Assembly: GCF_011045025.1 (NCBI RefSeq)
Contig: NZ_JAAKZX010000012.1
Span: 32,714-96,713, forward strand
Length of the DNA stretch: 64,000 nt
Reading direction: 5' to 3'
Source: Streptomyces ureilyticus
Lineage (GTDB): Bacteria; Actinomycetota; Actinomycetes; Streptomycetales; Streptomycetaceae
Of this stretch, positions 39,834-48,230 are shown piece after piece. The position numbers and the translations under genes are program-made. Position 1 is the stretch's first letter. Every line of letters starts with the position of its first letter. Under the pieces are notes generated by a model, which saw only the letters and a program-made list of their open reading frames with translations, was not told the DNA's origin and did not search any database.

Positions 39834-41924
39834 ATGCCCCCATCCCCCGGCGTCAGACCGAGACCTCTCGTACTGGCCCCTCTCCTCGTCCTCTCCCTAC
39901 TGCTGTCGGCCCTCGTCCTCCTGCCCGGCACGGCGCACGCCGCGGCCGAGCCCATCACCGACCCCATCCCCGAGCGGCCCACCACCTCCGGCATCGGGCT
40001 GACCGTCGAGGAGTACGCCTCCTTCCCGAAGACCGAACCGCCGCCCGGCCCGGTCACCGATCCACGGCTGGTACGGCACGCCCGGATCAACTACTTGAGC
40101 GAACTCCCCGACGGTTCGGGCCGGAAGGCCGTCCCCGACCTCAACGGCAAGCTGTATCTCGTCGAGGACGGCGGCAGCCCGCAGGTCTATCTCGACATCG
40201 CGGCCACCTTCGGCCCCGCGTTCTTCGCCAGCCGTGGCCTCGGCCAGGGCTTCGGGTTCGTGACCTTCGACCCCGGCTTCAAGCGCAACGGCCGCTTCTA
40301 CACCGTCCACACCGAACTGGCCTCCGCCACCACCGCGGTGCCCGACTTCCGGCAGCAGGCGGCGACCAACTACCACGGCATCATCACCGAGTGGACCGCC
40401 GACGACCCCTCCGCCGACACCTTCCAGGGCACCCGCCGCGAGGTCCTGCGCATCGGCTTCGCGGGCACGATCCACGGCATCCAGCAGATCGACTTCAATC
40501 CCAACGCCCGGCCGCACAGCGCCGATTACGGACTCCTCCATGTCGCCGTCGGCGACGGCGGCCAAGGCGTCAGGAACACCGAGCCGCAGGACCTCTCCCT
40601 CCCCCACGGCAAGATCCTGCGCATCGACCCACGCGGCACGAACAGCGCCAACGGTGAGTACGGCATCCCGGCCCGGAATCCGTTCACCCGCACCCCCGGC
40701 GCACTGGGCGAAATCTACGCGTACGGCATGCGCGACCCGCACCGCTTCAGCTGGGACTCCGGGGGCAGCCACCGCATGTACCTCGGTCACATCGGACAGC
40801 ACGCCGTCGAGTCCGTCTACGAGGTGCGCGCGGGCGACAACTTGGGCTGGAGCGAACGCGAAGGCCCCTTCGTCTTCGACAAGACGGCCGCCGACCCCTG
40901 CGACCAGATGCTCCCGCTCCCCGAGGACGACGAGAAATACGGCTACACCTATCCCGTCGCCGCCTACGACCACGACCCGCCCGCCGACTGGAACTGCACC
41001 TCCGACGTGGGCCGCGCCATCGTGGGCGGCTTCGTCTACCGCGGCCACGACGTGCGGGAGCTGCGCGGCAAGTACGTCTTCGGGGACCTCGTCGACGGGC
41101 GTCTCCTCTTCGCCGACTCAAAGGACATGCGGCGCGGGAAGGAACTGGCCCAGCTCTATGACCTGATGCTGTACGACGCGAGCGGCAAGCGCGTCACCAT
41201 GCAGGAGTTGGTCGGGGACACCCGGGTGGACCTGCGTTTCGGGCAGGACGCGGACGGCGAGCTGTATCTGCTCTCCAAGGCCAACGGCAAGATCTGGAAG
41301 GTCACCGGGACCCGGACGTTCGCCTCCTGCGACACCGGCGGCTCCACGCTCCGTAACGTCATGGCCGGTCGGAACTGGGCTCCCGTCACCCCGTCGAAGT
41401 GGCGGTTCCCTGGCCATGAGGCCGTCCTCGCCGAGCCCGGAGTCCAGCGGCCCGGGCCGCGCCGCCCCTTCGAGTACGGCGTACTGACCGCGGGTCCGGC
41501 GGCTCTCGGCTCCGTACGGATCGACGCGGAGGTGCGGATCGACACCCCCGTCGAGATCACCAACCGGGACGTGATCATCGTCTTCGACTACCAGTCGGAC
41601 ACGAAGTTCTCCTACGCCCATCTGTCGACGGACAACACCATCTATCCGCACAACGGCATCTTCGTCGTGAACGACGCCGACCGGCTCCGGATCGAGGACC
41701 AGTGGAACGGCACGACGGGCGCCCCACCGGCCATCACCGACAGCGACTGGCACAAGGTGCGGGTGGTGCGCTGCGCGAGCAGCGGTGAGATCGCGGTCTA
41801 CGTCGACGGCTCGAAGTATCCGCTGATGACCGCTGTCGACAGCACGCTCACCTCCGGCAGGGTGGGCTTCGGATCGTTCGACAACATCGGGCGGCTGCGC
41901 GGCCTGAAGGTCTCGTACCGCTGA
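39834..41924 (+). CDS. Secreted PQQ-type sugar dehydrogenase with C-terminal lectin-like domain
   Basis: A 696-residue exported protein. A signal peptide ends near residue 34 (GTAHAAAEP). Residues about 70-490 form a six-bladed propeller of the glucose/sorbosone dehydrogenase family: GQGFGFVTFDPGFKRNGRFY, LLHVAVGDGGQG, YGMRDPHRFSWDSGG, DNLGWSEREGPFVFD, GGFVYRGHDVRELRGKYVFG. The final 190 residues are a jelly-roll domain (FDYQSDTKFSYAHLSTDN, WHKVRVVRCASSGEIAVYVD) found in sugar-binding and 3-keto-glycoside hydrolase proteins. It probably oxidises a sugar or polyol outside the cell. The ATG at 39834 is preferred to the GTG at 39825 because of AGGAG spacing. Confidence 0.83.
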   Translation: MPPSPGVRPRPLVLAPLLVLSLLLSALVLLPGTAHAAAEPITDPIPERPTTSGIGLTVEEYASFPKTEPPPGPVTDPRLVRHARINYLSELPDGSGRKAVPDLNGKLYLVEDGGSPQVYLDIAATFGPAFFASRGLGQGFGFVTFDPGFKRNGRFYTVHTELASATTAVPDFRQQAATNYHGIITEWTADDPSADTFQGTRREVLRIGFAGTIHGIQQIDFNPNARPHSADYGLLHVAVGDGGQGVRNTEPQDLSLPHGKILRIDPRGTNSANGEYGIPARNPFTRTPGALGEIYAYGMRDPHRFSWDSGGSHRMYLGHIGQHAVESVYEVRAGDNLGWSEREGPFVFDKTAADPCDQMLPLPEDDEKYGYTYPVAAYDHDPPADWNCTSDVGRAIVGGFVYRGHDVRELRGKYVFGDLVDGRLLFADSKDMRRGKELAQLYDLMLYDASGKRVTMQELVGDTRVDLRFGQDADGELYLLSKANGKIWKVTGTRTFASCDTGGSTLRNVMAGRNWAPVTPSKWRFPGHEAVLAEPGVQRPGPRRPFEYGVLTAGPAALGSVRIDAEVRIDTPVEITNRDVIIVFDYQSDTKFSYAHLSTDNTIYPHNGIFVVNDADRLRIEDQWNGTTGAPPAITDSDWHKVRVVRCASSGEIAVYVDGSKYPLMTAVDSTLTSGRVGFGSFDNIGRLRGLKVSYR

Positions 41925-41936
41925 ATCTTCCACCCT

Positions 41937-41972
41937 GAAGGGCCTCGGTCTCAGACCGGGCCGAGGCCCTTC
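41937..41972. terminator. Bidirectional hairpin between convergent genes
   Basis: GAAGGGCCTCGG pairs with CCGAGGCCCTTC around 12 bases (perfect 12-bp stem). It lies between the dehydrogenase gene and the convergent MFS gene and overlaps the last codons of the latter. Confidence 0.75.
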
Positions 41973-43501
41973 CCGCCCAGGCGTTCCAGGTCGGAGGGGC
42001 GGACCTGGATGACCACGACGGCGATCAGCGCGGCGAGCACGGCGAAAATCGCCGCCATGATGAAGGCTGCCGAGATACCGGCGGTGAGGACCTCGTCGAC
42101 CCACGGCGGCGGGAGGTCCCCGGTGCGCTCGAACCGTGCGCGTTCGGCCGGGGTCGCCTGCTCCAGGAACTGCGGAACCTGCTTGTCCGCCTCGTTCCCG
42201 CTGGCCGTGCCGAACATCGTGACCAGGATGGACAGACCCAGCGAGCCGCCGACCTGCTGGGTGGCGTTGAGCAGTCCGGAGGCCGCACCGGTCTCCCGGG
42301 GCGAGACGTTGGAGAGCGCCATGAGCGTGAGCGAGACGAACTCCATGCCCATGCCCAGGCTGAAGACGAGGATCGGGCCGAGGACGCTGCCCACGTAGGT
42401 GGAGTGGACGTCGGTCAGGGTCAACCAGGCCAGGCCGGTCGCCGCCAGGATGCCGCCCACCACCATGAAGGGCTTGGGGCCGTATCTGGGCAGGAACTGT
42501 GAGGCCAGCCCGGCGCCGATCGCGATGACCGCGCTGACGGGCAGGAAGGCGAGACCGGTCTGCAGCGGGCTGAAGTCCAGCACGTTCTGGGTGAAGAGCG
42601 TGAGGAAGAAGAACATGCCGAAGATCGCGGCGGCCAGGCTCAGCATCATGCCGTAGGTGCCCGCGCGGTTACGGTCCGCGAACATGTGCAGCGGCGTGAT
42701 CGGCTGCCTGGACTGCCTCTCGATCAGGATGAACACCGTGAGGATGACGACGGCCCCGGCGAACGAGGCCACGGTGAGCCCGTCCCGCCAGCCTTCCTGC
42801 GCGGCCCTGATGAATCCGTAGACCAGCAGCACCATGCCCACGGTGGAGGTCAGCGCGCCGGCGATGTCGAAGTGGCCGGGATGGCGTTCGGACTCCTTGA
42901 TCCAGCGGGGGGTGGCGAGGGCGATGAGCAGCCCGATGGGGACGTTGACGAAGAGCACCCAGCGCCAGTTCAGCCACTCGACGAGGATCCCGCCGGCGAG
43001 CAGGCCGATGGCTCCGCCGCCTGCCGAGACCGCGGCGAACACCCCGAAGGCCCGGTTGCGGTCGGGGCCTTCGCGGAAGGTCGTACTGACCAGGGAGAGG
43101 GCGGTCGGGGACGCGATGGCACCGCCGACGCCCTGGAGGGCGCGGGCAGCGAGGAGTTGGCCGGCGTTCTGCGCGAGTCCGCCGAGCAGGGAGGCGAGCA
43201 CGAAGAGCAGTACGCCGAAGATGAAGACGCGCCGCCTGCCGAGGATGTCACCGGTGCGGCCGCCGAGCAGCAGCAGCCCGCCGAAGCTGAGGGTGTAGGC
43301 GTTGACCACCCAGGCCAGGCTGGTGGTGGAGAAGTCCAGGGAGCGCTGGATGTCCGGCAGCGCGATGTTCACGATGGTGATGTCCAGGACCACCATCAGC
43401 TGGCAGGACGCGATGACCAGCAGAGCCATCGCGTTTCCGCCACCGCCGCGTTCCTTGGCGGTGGTCTGCGCTGAAGGGGCCGGCTGCGGGCTGCTGGTCA
43501 T
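41951..43501 (-). CDS. MFS exporter of the DHA2 (14-TM drug:H+ antiporter) family
   Basis: A 516-residue membrane exporter with 14 predicted helices. Motif D1/A-type sequences are visible: LVIASCQLMVVLDITIVNIA (helix 1), LLGGRTGDILGRRRVF (motif A), ALQGVGGAIASPTALSLVST (motif B) and GVFAAVSAGGGAIGLLAGGI (motif C, diagnostic of antiporters). It likely expels drugs or secondary metabolites by proton exchange. The ATG at 43501 is used; a GTG at 43513 would add four residues. No regulator is adjacent, and its 3' end overlaps a bidirectional hairpin. Confidence 0.9.
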   Translation of the reverse strand: MTSSPQPAPSAQTTAKERGGGGNAMALLVIASCQLMVVLDITIVNIALPDIQRSLDFSTTSLAWVVNAYTLSFGGLLLLGGRTGDILGRRRVFIFGVLLFVLASLLGGLAQNAGQLLAARALQGVGGAIASPTALSLVSTTFREGPDRNRAFGVFAAVSAGGGAIGLLAGGILVEWLNWRWVLFVNVPIGLLIALATPRWIKESERHPGHFDIAGALTSTVGMVLLVYGFIRAAQEGWRDGLTVASFAGAVVILTVFILIERQSRQPITPLHMFADRNRAGTYGMMLSLAAAIFGMFFFLTLFTQNVLDFSPLQTGLAFLPVSAVIAIGAGLASQFLPRYGPKPFMVVGGILAATGLAWLTLTDVHSTYVGSVLGPILVFSLGMGMEFVSLTLMALSNVSPRETGAASGLLNATQQVGGSLGLSILVTMFGTASGNEADKQVPQFLEQATPAERARFERTGDLPPPWVDEVLTAGISAAFIMAAIFAVLAALIAVVVIQVRPSDLERLGGKGLGPV

Positions 43502-43685
43502 GGCGTGTCGCACCCCCGGAGGTCGAACCCTCGCGAGAGATCAGCGAGCGGTTCCGTCCACTCCTGCTTGCACCGTTCGACGGTACGCCCGCCCGAGTGG
43601 CGTCACCACTCGAGGCGGTGGCGGGCGGGTGTGGGGTACGGGAGATCCAAGTGTGCGGTCCCTTTTGGGGCGAGCGCGGCTTGCG

Positions 43686-43988
43686 TCAAGGTGCCGCGCA
43701 GTCCGGGTCGTCGACGATCACCGCGTTCGACGGAAGGATCACGGCGTCCTCCTCGAACCTTGTGGTGACGTAGCCCCGCTTGCCGGCCCCGACGCACTTC
43801 GTGGCGAGGTTCCCGAAGCCGTCGGGGAAGTTGTAGACCTCCGCCGCGGTGTCCTCCCCTGCCCGGCCCTTCACCGGGGCGTCGCCCTTGCCCCGCTCGT
43901 CGTCGCGCTCCTGGGAGCAGCCGGTGAGCAGGACGGCGAACAGCAGCGCGCCGCAGGTGGCGACGCCCGTCGTAGTCAGCCGGCGCAC
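43686..43988 (-). CDS. Small lipoprotein, paralogue B
   Basis: A 100-residue exported lipoprotein of unknown function. Lipobox LLTGC with Cys24. The mature part begins with a charged linker (SQERDDERGKGDAPVKG), then AAEVYNFPDGFGNLATKCVG and VTTRFEEDAVILPSNAVIVD, and ends DDPDCAAP; the two cysteines may form a disulfide. The GTG start at 43988 lies within the end of the upstream paralogue (13-base overlap). It is clearly a tandem duplicate of that gene. Confidence 0.8.
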   Translation of the reverse strand: MRRLTTTGVATCGALLFAVLLTGCSQERDDERGKGDAPVKGRAGEDTAAEVYNFPDGFGNLATKCVGAGKRGYVTTRFEEDAVILPSNAVIVDDPDCAAP

Positions 43989-44260
43989 GACTTGTCCTCG
44001 ACGATCTGGACGTTCGACGGAGCGCCCGCGTTCGTCGTGACATACGCGCGGAAGCCGTGCCCCACGCACTTGGTGGCGAGATTCCCGAAGCCGTCCGGCA
44101 TGTTGTAGACCTCGGCCGGGGTGTCGTCGCCCTTGTTGCCCTTCACCGGGGCGTCGCCCTTGCCCCGCTTGTCGTCGTACTCCTGAGAACAGCCCACAAG
44201 AAGGCTTCCCGCAGCCAGTGCCATGGCCGCCGCCCAGACCGATGCTCGTACCCGCCTCAT
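43976..44260 (-). CDS. Small lipoprotein, paralogue A
   Basis: A 94-residue exported lipoprotein of unknown function. Lipobox LLVGC with Cys24, linker SQEYDDKRGKGDAPVKGNKG, then PAEVYNMPDGFGNLATKCVG and the C-terminal VQIVEDKSCAG. The shared block YN-(M/F)-PDGFGNLATKCVG with paralogue B is nearly identical. Both probably sit at the cell surface. Their promoter lies in the 275-base gap to 44535, which also contains a tandem repeat. Confidence 0.82.
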   Translation of the reverse strand: MRRVRASVWAAAMALAAGSLLVGCSQEYDDKRGKGDAPVKGNKGDDTPAEVYNMPDGFGNLATKCVGHGFRAYVTTNAGAPSNVQIVEDKSCAG

Positions 44261-44329
44261 CAGAAGTCCCCCGTACCGGCAGATCGGATGGTGTCACTGA
44301 AGACAGCGCGGTGGCCTGGTCCGGTTCCC

Positions 44330-44403
44330 CTGGTGGTCGAGCCTCTCGGCTTCCTCTGGTGGTCGAGCCTCTCGGCTTCCTCTGGTGGTCGGGTCTCTCG
44401 GCA
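44330..44403. repeat. 26-base tandem repeat, about 2.8 copies
   Basis: The unit CTGGTGGTCGAGCCTCTCGG plus CTTCCT starts at 44330, 44356 and 44382; the third copy is partial with one change (GTCGGGTCT). It lies between the divergent lipoprotein and 440-residue protein genes. In coding terms it would give an 8.67-codon period, so it is not a coding repeat. Confidence 0.85.
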
Positions 44404-44535
44404 GGGCTATGGGCGCTTCCAGCTGCGGTGCGTTACGCACCCGGCGCGCGGTACTCAACTCTCTGACGGGCCGTCTCCGGCACGGCCGCCATACGGCTTA
44501 CTGCCACCCGGCGCCGATGGACTTAGGGTTCTTGT

Positions 44536-45858
44536 GTGAAGGCCTTCGCGCGGGCGGAGCTGCGGCGCGATCTGGCCGGTGTCGTGTATGTGCCTGCCGC
44601 ACAGGACCCCGACCGGCTCGGAGCGGCGCTGCGGGCCGAGGACGCGCTCGTCGCGCTGCAGGTGCGGTACGGCGGATCCGACCCGGAGCACGCTCCCTGG
44701 CTGGTTGCCGCGCGTCCCTTCCCGCTCGGGCCCGCTCTGACGCGGCAGCTCGAACGGCTCGGGGCCGCTGTCTTCGCACTGTGCGACACGGCGCAGGATC
44801 TGTACACGGAGGGGGATCCGCACGTCCGGGCCGCTCTGGACATCGGGGTGCCCGAGGACCTGTGTGGTCGCGACCTGGACCGCCGCATCGAGTTTTTCCG
44901 GCTCGATGTCGTCCTGGGCCAGGGCATGCCGCGGGTGACCGAGATCGAGGAGGCCTTCGGCAACGTCGGAAAGATGCACGCCTTCGAGCGGGCGTACGGC
45001 GTGGATGCCGGCGAGCTGTTCCGGGCCTTCCACCGGCGCGGAATCGAGCGGATCTGGATGGACGACCAGTACCCGACGTACCGGTCGGAGAACGAACTCG
45101 CCGCCCGCCGTATGCGGGAGCAGTTCGGCCGCCCGGTGGAGGTGGAGTTCTTCTCCCGCTTCTGCGACGACGGGCGCACGGGCTGGCGTTTCTGCTACGT
45201 CAAAGAGCTGCGGCAGTACGGGGAGCGCCTGCGCCGGGAGATCTTCGCGGCAGCGGAGCGGCTGATCAACCCGCTGTTCCACGGCTTCGGCACCAAGGCC
45301 CTGCTCCCGCTGGTCTGGGACCCGGCCCTGGAGTCCCCGATCGCCGAGCGGCTCGGGGCAGAGGCCACGAACGTGCTCCGCGCCTGCGTCCCGTGGTCGC
45401 AGGTGTTGCCGGCCCGGCCCGACCCGGCGCTTGTCGATCAGCTCAAGGCATGTGGTCGCGAGAAAGTGCTGAAGGTGATCGACTCCGACGCCTCGGAGTT
45501 CACCTGGGGAAGCCGGGGCGTCTTCTTCGGCGACCACTCGGCCGGCCGCTGGCGGGGCGCGCTGGACGCGGCTGTCGCCGGTCACATCCCGGGCCGCCCC
45601 GAGGCCACCGGCTCCCGTTTCGTGATCAGTGACCTCGTCGACAGCGACCGGTTCGACGTGGAGTTCCTGCACCCGCAGAGCAGGGAGTTGTGCCTGCTGC
45701 CGAGGGCACGCATCCGCCTGACCCCGATCTACGCTCGCCAGGTGCACGGCAGCGAACTCCTGGGCGGCCACGCCACGTTCGTCAATACCAGCCGCAAGGT
45801 CCACCTGGGCCACCATGCGGTCTGCACACCGTTCGTCCCGTCCTCCACCCGGGCCTGA
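44536..45858 (+). CDS. Unknown protein with circularly-permuted ATP-grasp-like features
   Basis: I cannot assign a family with certainty. The 440 residues have no signal peptide or membrane helix. The segment ERLINPLFHGFGTKALLPLV at about 245-264 resembles the N-P/N-K-A-L-L-P-x-L-W element of permuted ATP-grasp enzymes (glutathionylspermidine-synthetase-like), and KVLKVIDSDASEFTWGSRGV at about 312-331 could be the lysine and glycine-rich nucleotide loop. The C-terminal part has PRARIRLTPIYARQVHGSEL. A ligase or amide-forming role is only an inference. The GTG start at 44536 has a poor ribosome site. It stands alone, divergent from the lipoproteins. Confidence 0.65.
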   Translation: MKAFARAELRRDLAGVVYVPAAQDPDRLGAALRAEDALVALQVRYGGSDPEHAPWLVAARPFPLGPALTRQLERLGAAVFALCDTAQDLYTEGDPHVRAALDIGVPEDLCGRDLDRRIEFFRLDVVLGQGMPRVTEIEEAFGNVGKMHAFERAYGVDAGELFRAFHRRGIERIWMDDQYPTYRSENELAARRMREQFGRPVEVEFFSRFCDDGRTGWRFCYVKELRQYGERLRREIFAAAERLINPLFHGFGTKALLPLVWDPALESPIAERLGAEATNVLRACVPWSQVLPARPDPALVDQLKACGREKVLKVIDSDASEFTWGSRGVFFGDHSAGRWRGALDAAVAGHIPGRPEATGSRFVISDLVDSDRFDVEFLHPQSRELCLLPRARIRLTPIYARQVHGSELLGGHATFVNTSRKVHLGHHAVCTPFVPSSTRA

Positions 45859-45907
45859 CGACGCCGTAAACGATCTCCATCAGTTGGTCCGTGAGGATTC
45901 CCTGCCC

Positions 45908-45917
45908 GTTCATTTGG
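45908..45917 (+). promoter_or_regulatory. Possible single PHO-box unit upstream of phosphatase gene
   Basis: GTTCATTTGG matches the streptomycete PhoP direct-repeat unit (G-G/T-TCA-YYY-R-G/C). True PHO boxes have at least two such units 11 bases apart; no good second unit is visible. Weak evidence. Confidence 0.25.
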
Positions 45918-46079
45918 TGCCGGACTGATCGTTTCTGCGCGGCATCTGCCCACCGGTTGGCCAGGAAGAGTTGGTTCAAAGGCTCCTTACGGGCCTCTGC
46001 CAGGGGCCCTAAGGTCCCGGTGACCAGTCGGCGGCGCTCAACAAGTCATCGCTCGCTCTTCATTGACGAAGGAGTAGCT

Positions 46080-47246
46080 GTGGAACGTCGCAACTTCCTG
46101 CGCGGTGCAGTGATCGGCACCTCGGCCGCCGTCTTCGGCGGCACGCTCATGCACGGGGCCGCGTACGCGGCCCCCGCCCAGAACGGCACCAGCCCGTACG
46201 GCGGTCTGCTGGCCGCGGACGCCAACGGGATCATGCTGCCCAGTGGCTTCACCAGCAGAGTCATCGCCCGCTCCAGCCAGACGGTCCCCGGCACTTCGTA
46301 CACCTGGCACAACGCCCCCGACGGCGGCGCCTGCTTCGCCGACGGCAGCGGCTGGATCTACGTCTCCAACTCGGAGGTCGGAACCGGTGGCGGCGCGAGC
46401 GCCGTCAAGTTCAGCTCCTCGGGCGCCATCACCGGCGCCTACCGCATCCTGTCCAACACACGGAACAACTGCGCTGGCGGCAACACCCCGTGGAACACCT
46501 GGCTGTCCTGTGAGGAAGTGAGCCGCGGCTACGTCTACGAGACCGACCCGTGGGGCGTGAAGGCCGCCCTCCGCCGCGACGCGATGGGCCGCTTCAAGCA
46601 CGAGGCTGCCGCCGCCGACCCGGTACGCAAGGTGATCTACCTGACCGAGGACGAGTCGGACGGCTGCTTCTACCGCTTCATCCCCACCACCTGGGGCGAC
46701 CTTTCCTCCGGCACCCTCCAGGTGCTGAGAGCCGGTACCGGCACGTCCGGCTCCTTCACCTGGGCGAACGTGCCCGACCCGGACGGCTCCCCCACCTACA
46801 CCCGCGACCAGGTCTCCGGCGCCAAGATCTTCAATGGCGGCGAGGGCTGCCACTACGCCAGCGACACCGTCTGGTTCACGACCAAGGGCGACAACCGCGT
46901 CTGGCAGCTCAACCTGATCAACAGCACCTACGAACTGGCCTACGACGACAGCCTGGTCACCAACGGAGCCGCACCGCTGACGGGCGTCGACAACGTCACC
47001 GGCAGCTCCTCGGGTGACCTCTTCGTCGCCGAGGACGGCGGCACCATGGAGATCTGCATCATCACGCCCAACGACATCGTGGCCCCTTTCCTGCGCATCA
47101 CCGGCCAGTCCGGCTCGGAGATCTGTGGCCCGGCCTTCTCGCCCGACGGCAAGCGGCTGTACTTCTCCAGCCAGCGCGGTACGAGCGGCAGCTCCTCCGG
47201 CGGCATCACCTACGACGTGACCGGCCCGTTCCGTACCACCGCCTGA
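46080..47246 (+). CDS. Tat-exported PhoX-family alkaline phosphatase-like protein
   Basis: A 388-residue protein. The N-terminus ERRNFLRGAVIGTSAAVFGG is a Tat signal (R-R-N-F-L) with cleavage near AAYAAP. The remainder is a PhoX/DUF839-type propeller: WHNAPDGGACFADGSGWIYV, CAGGNTPWNTWLSCEEVSRG, VIYLTEDESDGCFYRFIP, DNVTGSSSGDLFVAEDGG, ICGPAFSPDGKRLYFSSQRG. PhoX enzymes are monomeric, Ca/Fe-dependent and release phosphate from organic esters outside the cell. The GTG start at 46080 has GAAGGAG eight bases upstream. It is monocistronic; phosphate control is suggested by function more than by the weak PHO-like unit. Confidence 0.87.
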   Translation: MERRNFLRGAVIGTSAAVFGGTLMHGAAYAAPAQNGTSPYGGLLAADANGIMLPSGFTSRVIARSSQTVPGTSYTWHNAPDGGACFADGSGWIYVSNSEVGTGGGASAVKFSSSGAITGAYRILSNTRNNCAGGNTPWNTWLSCEEVSRGYVYETDPWGVKAALRRDAMGRFKHEAAAADPVRKVIYLTEDESDGCFYRFIPTTWGDLSSGTLQVLRAGTGTSGSFTWANVPDPDGSPTYTRDQVSGAKIFNGGEGCHYASDTVWFTTKGDNRVWQLNLINSTYELAYDDSLVTNGAAPLTGVDNVTGSSSGDLFVAEDGGTMEICIITPNDIVAPFLRITGQSGSEICGPAFSPDGKRLYFSSQRGTSGSSSGGITYDVTGPFRTTA

Positions 47247-47297
47247 TCGCGAGCCGGTGCCGGTTGGGGCGGCGTGCGGAAGGTACCGCCCCAGCCG

Positions 47298-47960
47298 TCA
47301 CCGGCCTGTCCCCGCGCGAGGTCCGCTCTCCACATGGGATGCGAACCACTGCCGGGCCGCGGCAGAGATGTCCTCCAGTGCCCCTGGCTCATGGAACAGA
47401 TGCGTTGCGCCGCGCACGACATGGATCTCGCTCGGCGCGCTGAGCCTTCCGGGAGCTTCCTGGTTGGTACGCGGGTCCGTCTCGTCGGCGCCGCCGACCA
47501 CGAACAGCACCGGGGCCCGGACGCTCCGCAGCGCGTCGTACGTCAGGTCCGGACGCCCGCCTCGGATGACCACGGCAGAGACGCGTTGGGGCCGCTCGGC
47601 GGCCGCCAGCAGAGCCGATGAATCGCCGCCGAACAGGCACACCGGGACACCGGCGGTCTCCGGCCGCTGGTCCAGCCAGTCGATGGCATCCACCAGCCGC
47701 TGGGCCAGAAACGGGATGTCGAAGAGATGCCGGGCCGCGCGTGCGTCGGCCCGCTTCTCCAGTTCGGTGAGGAGATCAAGGAGCAGCGTGCCCATTCCTG
47801 CCCGGTGGAACGTATCGGCGAGCGTGCGGTCGCGTGAACTGCCGCGGGAGCTGCTGCTGCCCTCGGTGATGACCACCACCGACCGGACCGGTCCGGGGAC
47901 GACCAGATCGCCTGCGAGCGGGGCCCCGCTTGCGGGCACCAACACCAAGTCGGAGATCAT
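47298..47960 (-). CDS. Alpha/beta hydrolase (dienelactone hydrolase-like)
   Basis: A 220-residue hydrolase. LVPASGAPLAGDLVVPGPVR begins the fold, ADTFHRAGMGTLLLDLLTEL is the second helix region, and PVCLFGGDSSALLAAAERPQ is the nucleophile elbow, where the usual G-x-S-x-G reads G-D-S-S-A. The acid is probably in VVGGADETDPRTN and the His in RGATHLFHEPGAL. This group often occurs in stress loci. The ATG at 47960 has GGGAGGA five bases upstream; the frame is open to 48104 without homology. It faces the PhoX gene 51 bases away. Confidence 0.82.
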   Translation of the reverse strand: MISDLVLVPASGAPLAGDLVVPGPVRSVVVITEGSSSSRGSSRDRTLADTFHRAGMGTLLLDLLTELEKRADARAARHLFDIPFLAQRLVDAIDWLDQRPETAGVPVCLFGGDSSALLAAAERPQRVSAVVIRGGRPDLTYDALRSVRAPVLFVVGGADETDPRTNQEAPGRLSAPSEIHVVRGATHLFHEPGALEDISAAARQWFASHVESGPRAGTGR

Positions 47961-48115
47961 CTTGGTCCTCCCAACGTGATACTCGCTGGGCTCTGGGCGT
48001 CCCGAGTACCCAAGGAGAGATCCGGTACGCGATCTGTCCGGTTTCTCGGCTTCCGGAACGGGACCATTCGAATTCCGGTACCGGCGGGGTCTTCCCCTGG
48101 ACATGTGCGGTCCGT

Positions 48116-48153
48116 TAATTTCCGTGACTCAAGTCGCGTGTAATTTCCGTGAC
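48116..48153. promoter_or_regulatory. Direct repeat upstream of the ABC ATPase gene
   Basis: TAATTTCCGTGAC occurs at 48116-48128 and again at 48141-48153, 25 bases apart, in an AT-richer patch 78-115 bases upstream of the ATPase start. It may be a tandem activator or repressor site. No known family motif is recognised. Confidence 0.45.
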
Positions 48154-48230
48154 CGAAAAAGTCCCGTGCGACCGCCCGGGACCTCCGACAGCGGAGCACC
48201 AGCGCTCAGCAAGCCTCGGGGGCACCTGCC

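Noticed and set aside
45859..46079. A full PHO box before the PhoX gene
   Set aside because: Only one 10-base unit (45908-45917) fits; the required second direct-repeat unit at 11-base spacing is absent.
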